Position numbers and translations under genes: made by a program. A stretch of DNA of 36,620 nt from Chitinophagaceae bacterium (GTDB lineage Bacteria > Bacteroidota > Bacteroidia > Chitinophagales > Chitinophagaceae), in NCBI GenBank assembly GCA_947381435.1, contig CANCVE010000036.1:1-36620 (forward strand). Direction: 5' to 3'. Shown here piece by piece: positions 16,014 through 25,038 of the stretch (its first letter is position 1; the number at the start of each line of letters is the position of its first letter). The notes under the pieces are model-generated. The model was not told the DNA's origin, searched no databases, and saw nothing but the letters and a program-made list of their open reading frames with translations.

Positions 16014-18794
16014 ATGAAAAAACAATTACTTATCATTTGTGCATTATTATGCTGCATGGTTGGATTTGGTCAATCGAAATTGTCGGTTGGGTCACTCACT
16101 TGCGAGTATAATATGAATCCATTAGGGATTGAATCATTACAACCAAGGTTAAGTTGGATTATTGAATCATCCATTGCCAATACTACTCAAACTGCGTATC
16201 AGATTTTAGTATCAGACAGTAAAGAAAAGCTGCTGAAAGATCAAGGGAATATTTGGGATAGTAAAAAGGTGTCGTCAAATCAATCAATTCAAGTTCAATA
16301 TAAAGGCTTGCCTTTAGCATCATCCAAAAAATATTACTGGAAAGTAAAAGTGTGGAATCAAGAAAACATTGCTTCTAGTTGGAGTACTATTGCTACTTGG
16401 CAAATGGGATTATTGACTGCTTCTGATTGGAGTAATGCTAAATGGATTACGATGAATGAGCTGGATGAATCCAAATATCCTAGCCTCGATTCTGCCCTGA
16501 AAGTTCCTGCTTTAAGATACATTTCGCCTCAGTTCAGAAAAGATATTCAAATTAATAAGCCCATCAAAAGTGCAACGGTCTTTGTGTGTGGATTGGGTCA
16601 GTTTGAAATGAATATCAATGGCAAAAAGGTTAGCGATCACTTTTTAGATCCCGGTTGGACTACTTATGAAAAGTATAGCCTGTATGTTCCTTTTGATATT
16701 ACCAATCAGCTGGTGAAAGGGGCAAATACAATTGGAGTTATTCTTGGTAATGGCTTTTATTTTCTTCCTAAAGGTCGGTATATTAAGGGGCATATCATGC
16801 AACATGGCTTGCCCAAAATGATTGCAAAAGTGGTGGTAGAATATACTGATGGCACTAGCCAAACCATTGTGAGCGATGAAACTTGGATGAATAGTAAAAG
16901 CCCAATTACCTACAATACCATTTACGGAGGCGAAGATTATAATGCTACACTAGAACAAACTGGTTGGGATAAGCCGGGTTTCGACGATAGTAAATGGCAA
17001 ACTTCTGTGGCAGTAAAGGGCTCGCCTTTGTTGAAAGCGCAACAAGATGCCCCCTTAAAAGTGTTGGAAACCTTTCATCCCAAAGCTGTCTTTAAAAACG
17101 GTAAAGGAAATTGGGTGTACGATTTAGGTCAAAATGCTTCTGGCATTGTAAGCCTATCTGTTCAAGGTGTAAGTGGAAAGCAAGTAAGGGTTTTTCCTGC
17201 CGAACTGATTGATGCGGATAGTTCTGTAAATCAATCTGCAACAGGTAAAGGTTATTGTTTTACCTATATTTTAAAAGGTGGGGCTGAGGAAAAATGGCAA
17301 CCACGTTTTTCTTATTATGGTTTTAGATATGTACAATTGGAAGGTGCGGTGCCTGAAGGAGAACCAAATCCTTTGAAACTGCCCGTTGTGAAAAACCTTG
17401 CGGGATTGCATACTAGAAACTCTGCTGAAAAATCGGGTAGCTTCCATTGTTCAAATCAGTTGTTTAATAGAATTGATACTTTGATAAATTGGGCGATAAA
17501 AAGTAATATGGCTAGTGTTCTAACCGATTGCCCACACCGTGAAAAGCTTGGCTGGCAAGAACAAGTGCACTTAATGATGGCATCCAATCAATTCAATTTT
17601 AATTTTTCTGGCCTGAACAATAAAGCTGTAGCCGATTTGCAATCTGCCCAACATGAAAGTGGTTTTGTGCCTACAACTGCCCCAGAGTTTGGAAGATTTG
17701 GCAGTGAACTTAGTGCTTTTGCAGATTCTCCAGAGTGGGGTTCTACTTATGTAATCTTGCCTTGGTATATGTATGTATGGTATGGCGACACAAAGGTTTT
17801 GGCTGATAATTATGACGGTATGAAAAAGTATGTGGCTTACTTACAAAAGCAAGCTGGTACTAATAATATTGTCTCTTATGGCTTGGGAGATTGGTTCGAT
17901 ATTGGTCCAAGCAAGCCCGGCGTTTCGCAACTTACATCGCTTGGGGTTACAGGAACTGCAATATGGTACTATGATGTAAATATTTTAGAGAAGACAGCCA
18001 GATTATTGAATAATGAGGCTGATGCCAACTATTATAAAACATTGAGGGCAAGCATTAAGGAGGCGTTTAATAAGAAGTATTTTCATGCCGATACCTACCA
18101 ATACGATAGGGGAAGCCAAACTGCCAATGCAATGGCTTTGTATATGGATTTGGTTGATTCTCAAAATAGGGAGAAGGTTTTGGCTAATATTATTCAAGAT
18201 CTTAAGGCTAACAACAATGCATTAACTGCCGGTGATATTGGTTACCGCTATTTGGTTCAAGCCTTAGAAAATGGCGGTGCATCGCAATTGATTTTTGATA
18301 TGAACAACAGAAACGATGTGCCTGGCTATGGTTATCAGTTGGCAAAAGGCGCAACCTCACTTACAGAATCTTGGCAAGCTTTGCGTAATGTTTCCAATAA
18401 TCATTTGATGTTGGGGCATTTGATGGAGTGGTTTTATAGTGGACTTGCAGGCATTAAACAAACAGAAACTTCAGTTGCATTTAATGAAATATTGATTCAT
18501 CCAGAGGTTGTTGGAGATATAAAAGACGTGAAGGCAAGTTATCAATCTCCTTATGGAATCATCAAAAGCCAATGGCATAAGGATGCAAACAGTTTTGAAT
18601 TGATGGTTGCCATCCCTGTTAATACCACAGCTTTAGTGGATGTTTTTGGAGATTCCTTGCAATCAATAAACCTAAATGGTAAAGAGGTGTCAACATCTAC
18701 TTTGGTAAAGTTTGTTGGGAAAACCAATGGGCGATTGCAATACAAGATTGGTTCTGGAAACTATACTTTCAAAACAACAATTTTAAATAAATAA
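16014..18794 (+). CDS. Secreted alpha-L-rhamnosidase, glycoside hydrolase family 78
   Basis: The enzyme removes terminal alpha-L-rhamnose, for example from rhamnogalacturonan side chains or released oligosaccharides. From the ATG at 16014 it has 926 residues: signal peptide (MKKQLLIICALLCCMVGFGQ); N-terminal Ig-like domain with LTCEYNMNPLGIESLQPRLSWI; carbohydrate-binding beta domain with MNINGKKVSDHFLDPGWTTY; then the (alpha/alpha)6 catalytic part with LTDCPHREKLGWQEQ, SPEWGSTYVILPWYMYVWYGD and GLGDWFDIGP; then a C-terminal beta domain. Length and order are typical of GH78. The frame is open upstream to 15852 only through the 21-bp repeats, so earlier starts (15852, 16005) are less likely. 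Confidence 0.94.
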   Translation: MKKQLLIICALLCCMVGFGQSKLSVGSLTCEYNMNPLGIESLQPRLSWIIESSIANTTQTAYQILVSDSKEKLLKDQGNIWDSKKVSSNQSIQVQYKGLPLASSKKYYWKVKVWNQENIASSWSTIATWQMGLLTASDWSNAKWITMNELDESKYPSLDSALKVPALRYISPQFRKDIQINKPIKSATVFVCGLGQFEMNINGKKVSDHFLDPGWTTYEKYSLYVPFDITNQLVKGANTIGVILGNGFYFLPKGRYIKGHIMQHGLPKMIAKVVVEYTDGTSQTIVSDETWMNSKSPITYNTIYGGEDYNATLEQTGWDKPGFDDSKWQTSVAVKGSPLLKAQQDAPLKVLETFHPKAVFKNGKGNWVYDLGQNASGIVSLSVQGVSGKQVRVFPAELIDADSSVNQSATGKGYCFTYILKGGAEEKWQPRFSYYGFRYVQLEGAVPEGEPNPLKLPVVKNLAGLHTRNSAEKSGSFHCSNQLFNRIDTLINWAIKSNMASVLTDCPHREKLGWQEQVHLMMASNQFNFNFSGLNNKAVADLQSAQHESGFVPTTAPEFGRFGSELSAFADSPEWGSTYVILPWYMYVWYGDTKVLADNYDGMKKYVAYLQKQAGTNNIVSYGLGDWFDIGPSKPGVSQLTSLGVTGTAIWYYDVNILEKTARLLNNEADANYYKTLRASIKEAFNKKYFHADTYQYDRGSQTANAMALYMDLVDSQNREKVLANIIQDLKANNNALTAGDIGYRYLVQALENGGASQLIFDMNNRNDVPGYGYQLAKGATSLTESWQALRNVSNNHLMLGHLMEWFYSGLAGIKQTETSVAFNEILIHPEVVGDIKDVKASYQSPYGIIKSQWHKDANSFELMVAIPVNTTALVDVFGDSLQSINLNGKEVSTSTLVKFVGKTNGRLQYKIGSGNYTFKTTILNK

Positions 18795-18830
18795 CTGATG
18801 TTCGGCAGGCATACCCATATTGAACAAAAA

Positions 18831-18989
18831 TTACCACATAGGCACAGTAGGCACATAGTGTTTGATATTAGATTGGAAAAGAAGACATAGCAAAAAAGTT
18901 TCACTTTTTAATGTACTCAGCTATGTGTTCTTAAAGTGAAACTTTTCTTGCCTTATTTTTTCTATGTGCCTATTGTGGCTATGTGGTAA
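18831..18989. repeat. Nested inverted-repeat element (159 bp) between GH78 and GH2 genes
   Basis: Outer arms of 28 bases (18831-18858 and 18962-18989, core CCACATAGGCAC / ATGTGCC...TATGTGG) match with two mismatches. Inner arms of 14 bases (AAAAGTTTCACTTT at 18894-18907, complement at 18933-18946) are perfect. GAAGACATAG and CTATGTGTTC (18881-18890, 18921-18930) offer a third, alternative pairing. The transcript would fold into one long hairpin. It resembles dispersed ACCACATAGGCACATAG-type intergenic repeats of Bacteroidota (from memory). Confidence 0.8.
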
Positions 18990-19051
18990 ATAATTTGGCG
19001 TAATCAAGGTGTTGACGAATATGCGTAAGGTTAATAAATAACAAATAATAC

Positions 19052-21391
19052 ATGAATATGAAGTGGCATTCTTTCAAACAAATCATTCCTATTACAGCCT
19101 TAGTCTTTGGCAGTTATCAAAGTTTTGCGCAACGTAGCATCATTTCTTTCGATGCTAATTGGAAGTTTATAAAAGAAGATGTAAGTGGTGCAGAAAAGAC
19201 CGATTTTAATGATGCAGCTTGGCGTTCGTTGAGTGTGCCGCACGATTGGGGAACTGAATATCCTTTCGCCCGTACCAATCCTTCTGGTAGGGGAGGAGCT
19301 TATGCTGAAACAGGCATTGGTTGGTACAGAAAGGCATTTGCCATTGCTGATGCTGATGCCAAAAAACGTTTCTTTATTGAGTTTGATGGGGTGATGATGA
19401 ACAGCGATGTATGGATAAATGGCAACCATTTGGGTAAGCGTCCTTATGGCTACATTAGTTTTCAATATGAGTTGACAAAGTATTTAAAAGTTGGTGCAGG
19501 TGCTAAAAATATTATTGCTGTAAAAGCAGATAACTCCCTACAACCTGCTTCACGTTGGTATAGTGGTTCGGGTATTTACAGACATGTACGCTTGATTGCT
19601 ACCGATAATGTGCATATTGATAAATGGGGCGTTTTTGTAACTACACCAAGTGTGAGTGATGCAAAAGCTACTGTTCATGCACAAACTGAAATTATCAATC
19701 AATCAACTAATAAGACTGAACTAGTTCTACAAACGGATATTGTTGCCTCAGACGGTAAGGTTGTTAAGTCTATCGAATCGAAACAATCCCTTGCGGCTGG
19801 TAAATCGACAGTTATTAATCAAGACCATACTGTAGATCAACCGCAGCTTTGGAGTATCGATAAACCTAACTTGTATAAGGCAGTTTCTACCGTGAAAGCG
19901 GGCAAGGTTGTTTTGGATAATTACACCACAACCTTTGGCATCCGTACCATAAAGTTTGATGCAGAAAAAGGTTTTTCATTGAATGGAAAGAACATTAAAA
20001 TAAAAGGTGTTTGCTTGCATACTGATGGAGGCGCAGTTGGTTCTGCCGTGCCTTTGCGTGTTTGGGAAAGACGTTTGGAGTTGTTGAAAGGCATTGGTGT
20101 TAATGGTATTCGCACTTCTCATAACCCTCCTGCGCCAGAGTTTTTGGATTTGTGCGATAAGATGGGTTTTGTGGTGATGGACGAAACTTTCGACACATGG
20201 AATGCTGCAAAAAGTAGTGCTACTTATGGCTATAACATGTACTTCAATAATTGGTGGGAGAAGGATACACACGATCAATTGGTGCGCGACAGAAATCACC
20301 CATCTATAGTTATTTACTCTGTTGGTAATGAAATTCATGATAACTTAAATGATTCTAGTGGCTTTAGGAAATATAGAATGCAACAGGACTTAGTTCATTC
20401 TTTAGATCCAACTAGACCTGTTACGATGGCATTATTCCGTCCGGGAATGTCAAAGGTTTATGAGAATGGTTTTGCGGAAACAATGGATATCGTGGGACAG
20501 AATTACCGTGAGAATGAATTGGTTGCTGCGCATGATAAGAATCCAAAAAGGATAGTAATTGGTACGGAAAATAGACCTGAATTACAATCTTGGTTGGCAT
20601 TAAGAGACAAACCTTTTATGTCTGGTCAATTTTTATGGACTGGCATAGATTATATTGGCGAAAATGATTGGCCTCTAGTTGTTGCCCCATTCGGACTGCT
20701 AGATAAAACAGGTACTGAAAAGTATATTGGCTATCAATACCAAAGTTGGTGGAGCGATAAGCCAATGGTTTTTGCGATGCGTAAGGAACAAAATGCGGGT
20801 GCTGGCAACTGGATAAGCGATTGGAGCCCTACGGATATTGATACGTATGATGAAGCGAAGGTGCAAGTGTATAGTAATTGTGATGAGGTAGAATTGTTCT
20901 TGAATGACCAATCAGTTGGCGTAAAACCAAGACCAGATGATAAGGCTTCGGCTAGAGTTTGGAGTTTTACTTTCCACAAAGGAACATTAAAAGTAGTTGG
21001 TAGAAATAAAGGACAAGTAGTAGCTACGCAGGAACTGAAATCTGCCGGAACTCCTGCAAAGATTTTATTATCTGCGGATAAAAAGTCAATAGAAAACTCT
21101 TGGGATGATGTTAGTTATATCACAGCAACAGTTGTGGATGAAAACGGTGTCCCTTGCCTGAATGCAGATAACCAAATTTCCTTTACTGCCAATGGTTCGG
21201 GCGTTGTTGCCGCTACTGATAATGGAGATTTGAATGCCTCTGAAGTATTTACTTCTCCCAAAAGGTTTGCTTTTAAAGGATCATGTATTGCCATTGTAAA
21301 GGCAAATGCTAATGGTTCAATCAAGATTAAGGCTAGTGCTGATGGATTGAAGGATGGAGAAATAACCTTGGAAGCAATTCCTGCAAAATAA
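19052..21391 (+). CDS. Secreted glycoside hydrolase family 2 (beta-galactosidase type)
   Basis: The 779-aa protein has a signal peptide (to about SYQSFAQ, residue 27), the sugar-binding jelly roll (SVPHDWGTEYPFA, MNSDVWINGNHLGKRPYGY), an Ig-like domain, and a TIM barrel with RTSHNPPAPEFLDLCDKMGF and VVMDETFDTW. The acid/base is E427 in SVGNEIHD and the probable nucleophile is E506 in IVIGTENRPE. After the barrel come a DUF4982-like beta domain (VQVYSNCDEVELFLND) and a C-terminal bacterial-Ig-like domain. GH2 covers galactosidase, glucuronidase and others; this lay-out is commonest for beta-galactosidases acting on pectic side chains. An ATG at 19058 is an alternative start. Confidence 0.92.
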   Translation: MNMKWHSFKQIIPITALVFGSYQSFAQRSIISFDANWKFIKEDVSGAEKTDFNDAAWRSLSVPHDWGTEYPFARTNPSGRGGAYAETGIGWYRKAFAIADADAKKRFFIEFDGVMMNSDVWINGNHLGKRPYGYISFQYELTKYLKVGAGAKNIIAVKADNSLQPASRWYSGSGIYRHVRLIATDNVHIDKWGVFVTTPSVSDAKATVHAQTEIINQSTNKTELVLQTDIVASDGKVVKSIESKQSLAAGKSTVINQDHTVDQPQLWSIDKPNLYKAVSTVKAGKVVLDNYTTTFGIRTIKFDAEKGFSLNGKNIKIKGVCLHTDGGAVGSAVPLRVWERRLELLKGIGVNGIRTSHNPPAPEFLDLCDKMGFVVMDETFDTWNAAKSSATYGYNMYFNNWWEKDTHDQLVRDRNHPSIVIYSVGNEIHDNLNDSSGFRKYRMQQDLVHSLDPTRPVTMALFRPGMSKVYENGFAETMDIVGQNYRENELVAAHDKNPKRIVIGTENRPELQSWLALRDKPFMSGQFLWTGIDYIGENDWPLVVAPFGLLDKTGTEKYIGYQYQSWWSDKPMVFAMRKEQNAGAGNWISDWSPTDIDTYDEAKVQVYSNCDEVELFLNDQSVGVKPRPDDKASARVWSFTFHKGTLKVVGRNKGQVVATQELKSAGTPAKILLSADKKSIENSWDDVSYITATVVDENGVPCLNADNQISFTANGSGVVAATDNGDLNASEVFTSPKRFAFKGSCIAIVKANANGSIKIKASADGLKDGEITLEAIPAK

Positions 21392-21395
21392 TAAT

Positions 21396-23081
21396 GTGAA
21401 TATTAAGAAACTATCTCTGTCTCTAACGGTTGCTACTTGTTTGTTGGTAAGCGGTAAACTACTTGCTCAAGCAAAAGATAATGCCAATATAAGCGTGTCC
21501 TTGGCAAAGGAAATTGCACCCATGACACCAATATGGGCATGGTTTGGTTACGACGAACCAAACTATACCTACATGAAGGATGGCAAGAAACTGTTGAGCG
21601 AATTGGCAGCTTTAAGTCCTGTGCCTGTTTATGTGCGTTGCCATAGTTTGATGAGTACCGGCGATGGCGTGGCAGCTTTAAAATGGGGAAGTACCAATAT
21701 GTACACAGAAGATGCCAATGGCAATCCTATTTACTATTGGAAAATTGTAGATAGCATATTTGATACTTATGTAAGTCATGGTATGAAACCATTGGCACAA
21801 TTAGGGTTCATGCCAGAAGCATTGTCTATTCACCCACAACCATACAAGCACAATTGGAAGCCAGGCGATGCTTATAACAAGATAGAAGGCGGTTGGTGCT
21901 ATCCCCCAAAAGATTACACAAAGTGGGGTAATTTGGCTTACGAATGGGTGAAACATTGTGTGGAGCGTTATGGTAAAAAAGAAGTAGAAAGTTGGTATTG
22001 GGAAGTTTGGAATGAGCCAAATGGTTCATCCTATTGGAAAGGTAGTGTGCAGGATTATTGCAAGTTGTATGACTATGCTGTTGATGGCGTAAAACGTGCT
22101 TTACCAACTGCCAAGATTGGTGGTAGTGATGTGACAGGAGGAGGTGAAAAGTTTCAGAAAGTATTTTTAAAACATTGCTTTAGCGATACAAATTATGTGT
22201 CAGGTAAAATAGGTACGCCGATAGATGTAATTCTTTTTCATGCCAAGGGTTCGCCTCGAGTAGTTAATGACCATGTTAGAATGGGTATCAGTAATCAGTT
22301 GCGTAATATTAATGATGCGTTTAAGTTGATAGCTTCTTATCCGCAAGCAAAGAATATCCCCATCGTTATAGGAGAATCAGATCCGGAAGGATGTGCAGCG
22401 TGTGGCATGAAGACCAATCCTCAGAATGCCTACCGTAATGGTACGATGTATTCCAGTTATACGGCTGCGTCGTTTGCCCGAAAGTATGCTTTGGCTGATA
22501 TGTATAAGGTCAACTTTAAGGGGGCAGTATCTTGGAGTTTTGAGTTTGAAGACCAACCATGGTTTTATGGCTTTCGGGATTTAGCGACTAATGGGGTTGA
22601 CAAGCCTGTGCTAAACGTATTTAGAATGTTTGGTATGATGTCTGGCAATAGGGTAGAAGCAGTGAGCGATAAAATGTATAGCCTACAAACTGCAAAAGAT
22701 TCTGGCATAAGGGGAGCAACTACTGATATTGGCGTTTTGGCTTCAAAAGATAAAGCCTCTGCTGGTATCATGTTATGGAATTACCATGATGATGATACTA
22801 TTAGCAATGCAGCAAATGTTCAATTATCCATTAACGATGTTCTTTCTAAAAAGGTAACCATTACGCAATATCAAATTGATGATAAACACAGCAATTCTTA
22901 TGAAGCTTGGAAAGCAATGGGTAGCCCGGAGAGTCCATCAACAGCGCAGATTAAAACATTAGAAAAAGCTGGTCAACTGGAACAAGTGTCTTCTAAGGTA
23001 ATTGCAGTAAAGGAAGGTAAAATCATTCTAACAGTTGATTTACCTTGCCAGGCAGTTTCGTTTATTAAATTAACTTGGTAA
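21396..23081 (+). CDS. Secreted glycoside hydrolase family 39-like enzyme (GTG start)
   Basis: The TIM barrel shows the acid/base E207 in WEVWNEPNGSSYW and the nucleophile E327 in IVIGESDPEGC, as in GH39 (beta-xylosidases, and some arabinosidases and others). The 561-aa protein has a signal peptide (MNIKKLSLSLTVATCLLVSGKLLAQ). Start is GTG at 21396; an overlapping ATG at 21394 is out of frame and hits TGA at once. There are only four bases after the GH2 stop, so it is probably translationally coupled to it. A C-terminal beta domain follows the barrel. The sugar released is not evident from sequence. Confidence 0.88.
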   Translation: MNIKKLSLSLTVATCLLVSGKLLAQAKDNANISVSLAKEIAPMTPIWAWFGYDEPNYTYMKDGKKLLSELAALSPVPVYVRCHSLMSTGDGVAALKWGSTNMYTEDANGNPIYYWKIVDSIFDTYVSHGMKPLAQLGFMPEALSIHPQPYKHNWKPGDAYNKIEGGWCYPPKDYTKWGNLAYEWVKHCVERYGKKEVESWYWEVWNEPNGSSYWKGSVQDYCKLYDYAVDGVKRALPTAKIGGSDVTGGGEKFQKVFLKHCFSDTNYVSGKIGTPIDVILFHAKGSPRVVNDHVRMGISNQLRNINDAFKLIASYPQAKNIPIVIGESDPEGCAACGMKTNPQNAYRNGTMYSSYTAASFARKYALADMYKVNFKGAVSWSFEFEDQPWFYGFRDLATNGVDKPVLNVFRMFGMMSGNRVEAVSDKMYSLQTAKDSGIRGATTDIGVLASKDKASAGIMLWNYHDDDTISNAANVQLSINDVLSKKVTITQYQIDDKHSNSYEAWKAMGSPESPSTAQIKTLEKAGQLEQVSSKVIAVKEGKIILTVDLPCQAVSFIKLTW

Positions 23082-23112
23082 TTATTTCAATCATTTATCA
23101 TACTTAAAACCC

Positions 23113-23976
23113 ATGTCACGCTTAAAGTCAAATTCCTCAATCCTTATCTTTTTTATGGCAATACTGCTTTCTAATAAAGTGTTGGCACAGTATCCTCCAA
23201 ATGCCACGAGGTACAACGATGCTTACGGAAGTGCAAAGTCATTAACGGGTAAAATAAAAGTGATAGATATTTTTATTTCAGATGATAAAAAGGGATGGAG
23301 CGACGAAGACAAAAAGCTGGCTTTGGCAAAACAAGAATATGGTCATCGCTGGGTTCAAGAACAAGCAAGAAAGTATAACCCAGAATCAAATATTGAATTT
23401 AATGTTTCTGTAATAGGGGAAGAACATGACATTAAAGTAAAGGAAGTTTTTGCGAGTAGAACACCAGGAGGTATTAATTTAATATCGTGGATATTGCCAG
23501 CCATTGGATACAAGTCTTCTAAATATTTTTATGATTCCTTGATGATAGCCGATAGTTCTGATAATGTATTTGTAATGATTTTTGCCAAGAAAACAGGACG
23601 TGCGTTCTCACAGCCATTGTGGTATAAAGCTGATAGGAGCGCTGAAAGATTCTTGGAAGCTACCATTGTTTACACAGAGGGCTATGGCGACGAAATATTA
23701 AACATTGGCACCATCGTACATGAAATGCTTCACCTTTTTGGTGCCTGGGACATTTATAGTGATAAAACCAGTGGGCAAACCTATCAAGTTCAAAAAAGTG
23801 CAATTGATGTGTTTGGAAACAGTGTAATGATTAACTCTCATAAAGTCATTACAGAATTGAACATTGACAAGTTAACGGCATGGACAGTGGGGCTTACTAA
23901 TAATTATATGGGATGGTTTGACTTTTTCAGACCGAGAGTTGACCCTAATGCACCAAGAATTGGTGAGATGCACTAA
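23113..23976 (+). CDS. Putative secreted metzincin-like zinc metalloprotease of unknown role
   Basis: The 287-aa protein has a signal peptide ending in NKVLAQ (residue 26) and then no family I can name. Residues 203-213, HEMLHLFGAWD, match the extended zinc motif HExxHxxGxxD, and SVMIN (M239) could be the Met-turn, so a metzincin-type fold is plausible. The early part (KIKVIDIFISDDKKGWSDEDKK) and FVMIFAKKTGRAFSQPLW are possible core strands. It sits 31 bases after the GH39 gene and 34 before the GH43-like gene, so it shares their transcript. A protease inside a pectin-degrading cluster is odd; it could process glycoproteins such as arabinogalactan proteins or extensins, or mature co-secreted enzymes. 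Both are guesses. Confidence 0.72.
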   Translation: MSRLKSNSSILIFFMAILLSNKVLAQYPPNATRYNDAYGSAKSLTGKIKVIDIFISDDKKGWSDEDKKLALAKQEYGHRWVQEQARKYNPESNIEFNVSVIGEEHDIKVKEVFASRTPGGINLISWILPAIGYKSSKYFYDSLMIADSSDNVFVMIFAKKTGRAFSQPLWYKADRSAERFLEATIVYTEGYGDEILNIGTIVHEMLHLFGAWDIYSDKTSGQTYQVQKSAIDVFGNSVMINSHKVITELNIDKLTAWTVGLTNNYMGWFDFFRPRVDPNAPRIGEMH

Positions 23977-24010
23977 CCTAGTTTAATGCTAGTGTCTATT
24001 AAAATTTGAA

Positions 24011-25030
24011 ATGAGTATGATGAGAATAAGTTTACATAAAGCTATCTGGATACAATTATTGGTACTTACTACCTTCTCGCTTGCCATGGCACAAAAGCAA
24101 AATATTGCTTCAAAGCCACTATTCGAAGATCCTATTTATAATGGAGCTGCCGATCCTGTGGTTGTGTGGAATAAACAAGTGAAAAAGTGGTTTATGTTCT
24201 ACACAAATCGCCGTGCAAATGCAGAAGGTTTGGATGGCGTTACATGGGTGCATGGCCCTCGAATAGGCATCGCATCTTCTGTTGATGGAGCTAAATGGCA
24301 ATATATAGATACGGCAGATATTCAGTATCGTCCAGATAGTAATTACACCCATTGGGCACCAGAAGTATTTGAAAATAAGGGATTGTACCACATGTTCTTG
24401 ACTTATGTGCCGGGTGTGTTTAAAGATTGGAATCATCCAAGAGAAATTATTCATTTAACGAGTAAGGATTTATTGCATTGGCAATATGATAAGACATTAG
24501 CACTCGCTTCGCATAAAATTATTGATGCCTGTGTTTTCCCTTTGCCAGAGGGTGGTTGGCGTTTATGGTACAACAATGAAAAGGACAGGAAAAGTATTTA
24601 CTATGCCGATAGTAAAGATTTGACCAATTGGGAGGATAAAGGCAAAGCAGTGGGCGATAAGGGGGGAGAAGGACCAAAGGTTTTTAGATGGAAAGATAGT
24701 TATTGGATGGTAGTGGATAATTGGATGGGTATGGGTATTTATAAATCTGATGACTTGAAAACTTGGAAACGCCAAGAAAAACGCATTCTGGAATTTCCGG
24801 GTAAGGGCAAAGATGATCAAGCCATTGGCGGGCATTGTGATGTGTTGGTAAATGATGGACATGCTTATATCTTCTATTTTACACACCCAGGTAGGGTAGG
24901 GGCAAAAGGAACTTGGAAGGACGGCTTTGAAACAAGACGAAGTGTAATTCAATTAGGAGAACTAAAACTTGAAAACGGTGAAATATCCTGCGATAGGGAT
25001 GTGCCAGTAAATATTCGATTAAAACATTGA
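24011..25030 (+). CDS. Secreted GH43-like five-bladed beta-propeller hydrolase
   Basis: The 339-aa protein has a signal peptide (to about SLAMAQ, residue 28) and repeating blade motifs such as WFMFYTN, YHMFLTYV, WRLWYNNEKDRKSIYYADS and AYIFYFTHPG. Candidate catalytic acids in blade-specific positions are D48 (GAADPVVVW), D172 (IIDACVFPL) and E220 (GGEGPKVFRW), matching the Asp/Asp/Glu layout of clan GH-F (GH43, GH62). GH43 members are arabinofuranosidases, xylosidases or galactosidases. Family assignment is by fold and motifs only; GH117 or another related family is possible. It is the last gene of the cluster, ending 8 bases from the convergent WYL gene. Confidence 0.75.
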   Translation: MSMMRISLHKAIWIQLLVLTTFSLAMAQKQNIASKPLFEDPIYNGAADPVVVWNKQVKKWFMFYTNRRANAEGLDGVTWVHGPRIGIASSVDGAKWQYIDTADIQYRPDSNYTHWAPEVFENKGLYHMFLTYVPGVFKDWNHPREIIHLTSKDLLHWQYDKTLALASHKIIDACVFPLPEGGWRLWYNNEKDRKSIYYADSKDLTNWEDKGKAVGDKGGEGPKVFRWKDSYWMVVDNWMGMGIYKSDDLKTWKRQEKRILEFPGKGKDDQAIGGHCDVLVNDGHAYIFYFTHPGRVGAKGTWKDGFETRRSVIQLGELKLENGEISCDRDVPVNIRLKH

Positions 25031-25038
25031 GGTAGTTA

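Noticed and set aside
15606-16025. 139-codon minus-strand frame with NVYFTHT repeats
   Set aside because: It is the reverse reading of the 21-bp array plus the GH28 3' end. Repeats of length divisible by three stay open in several frames.
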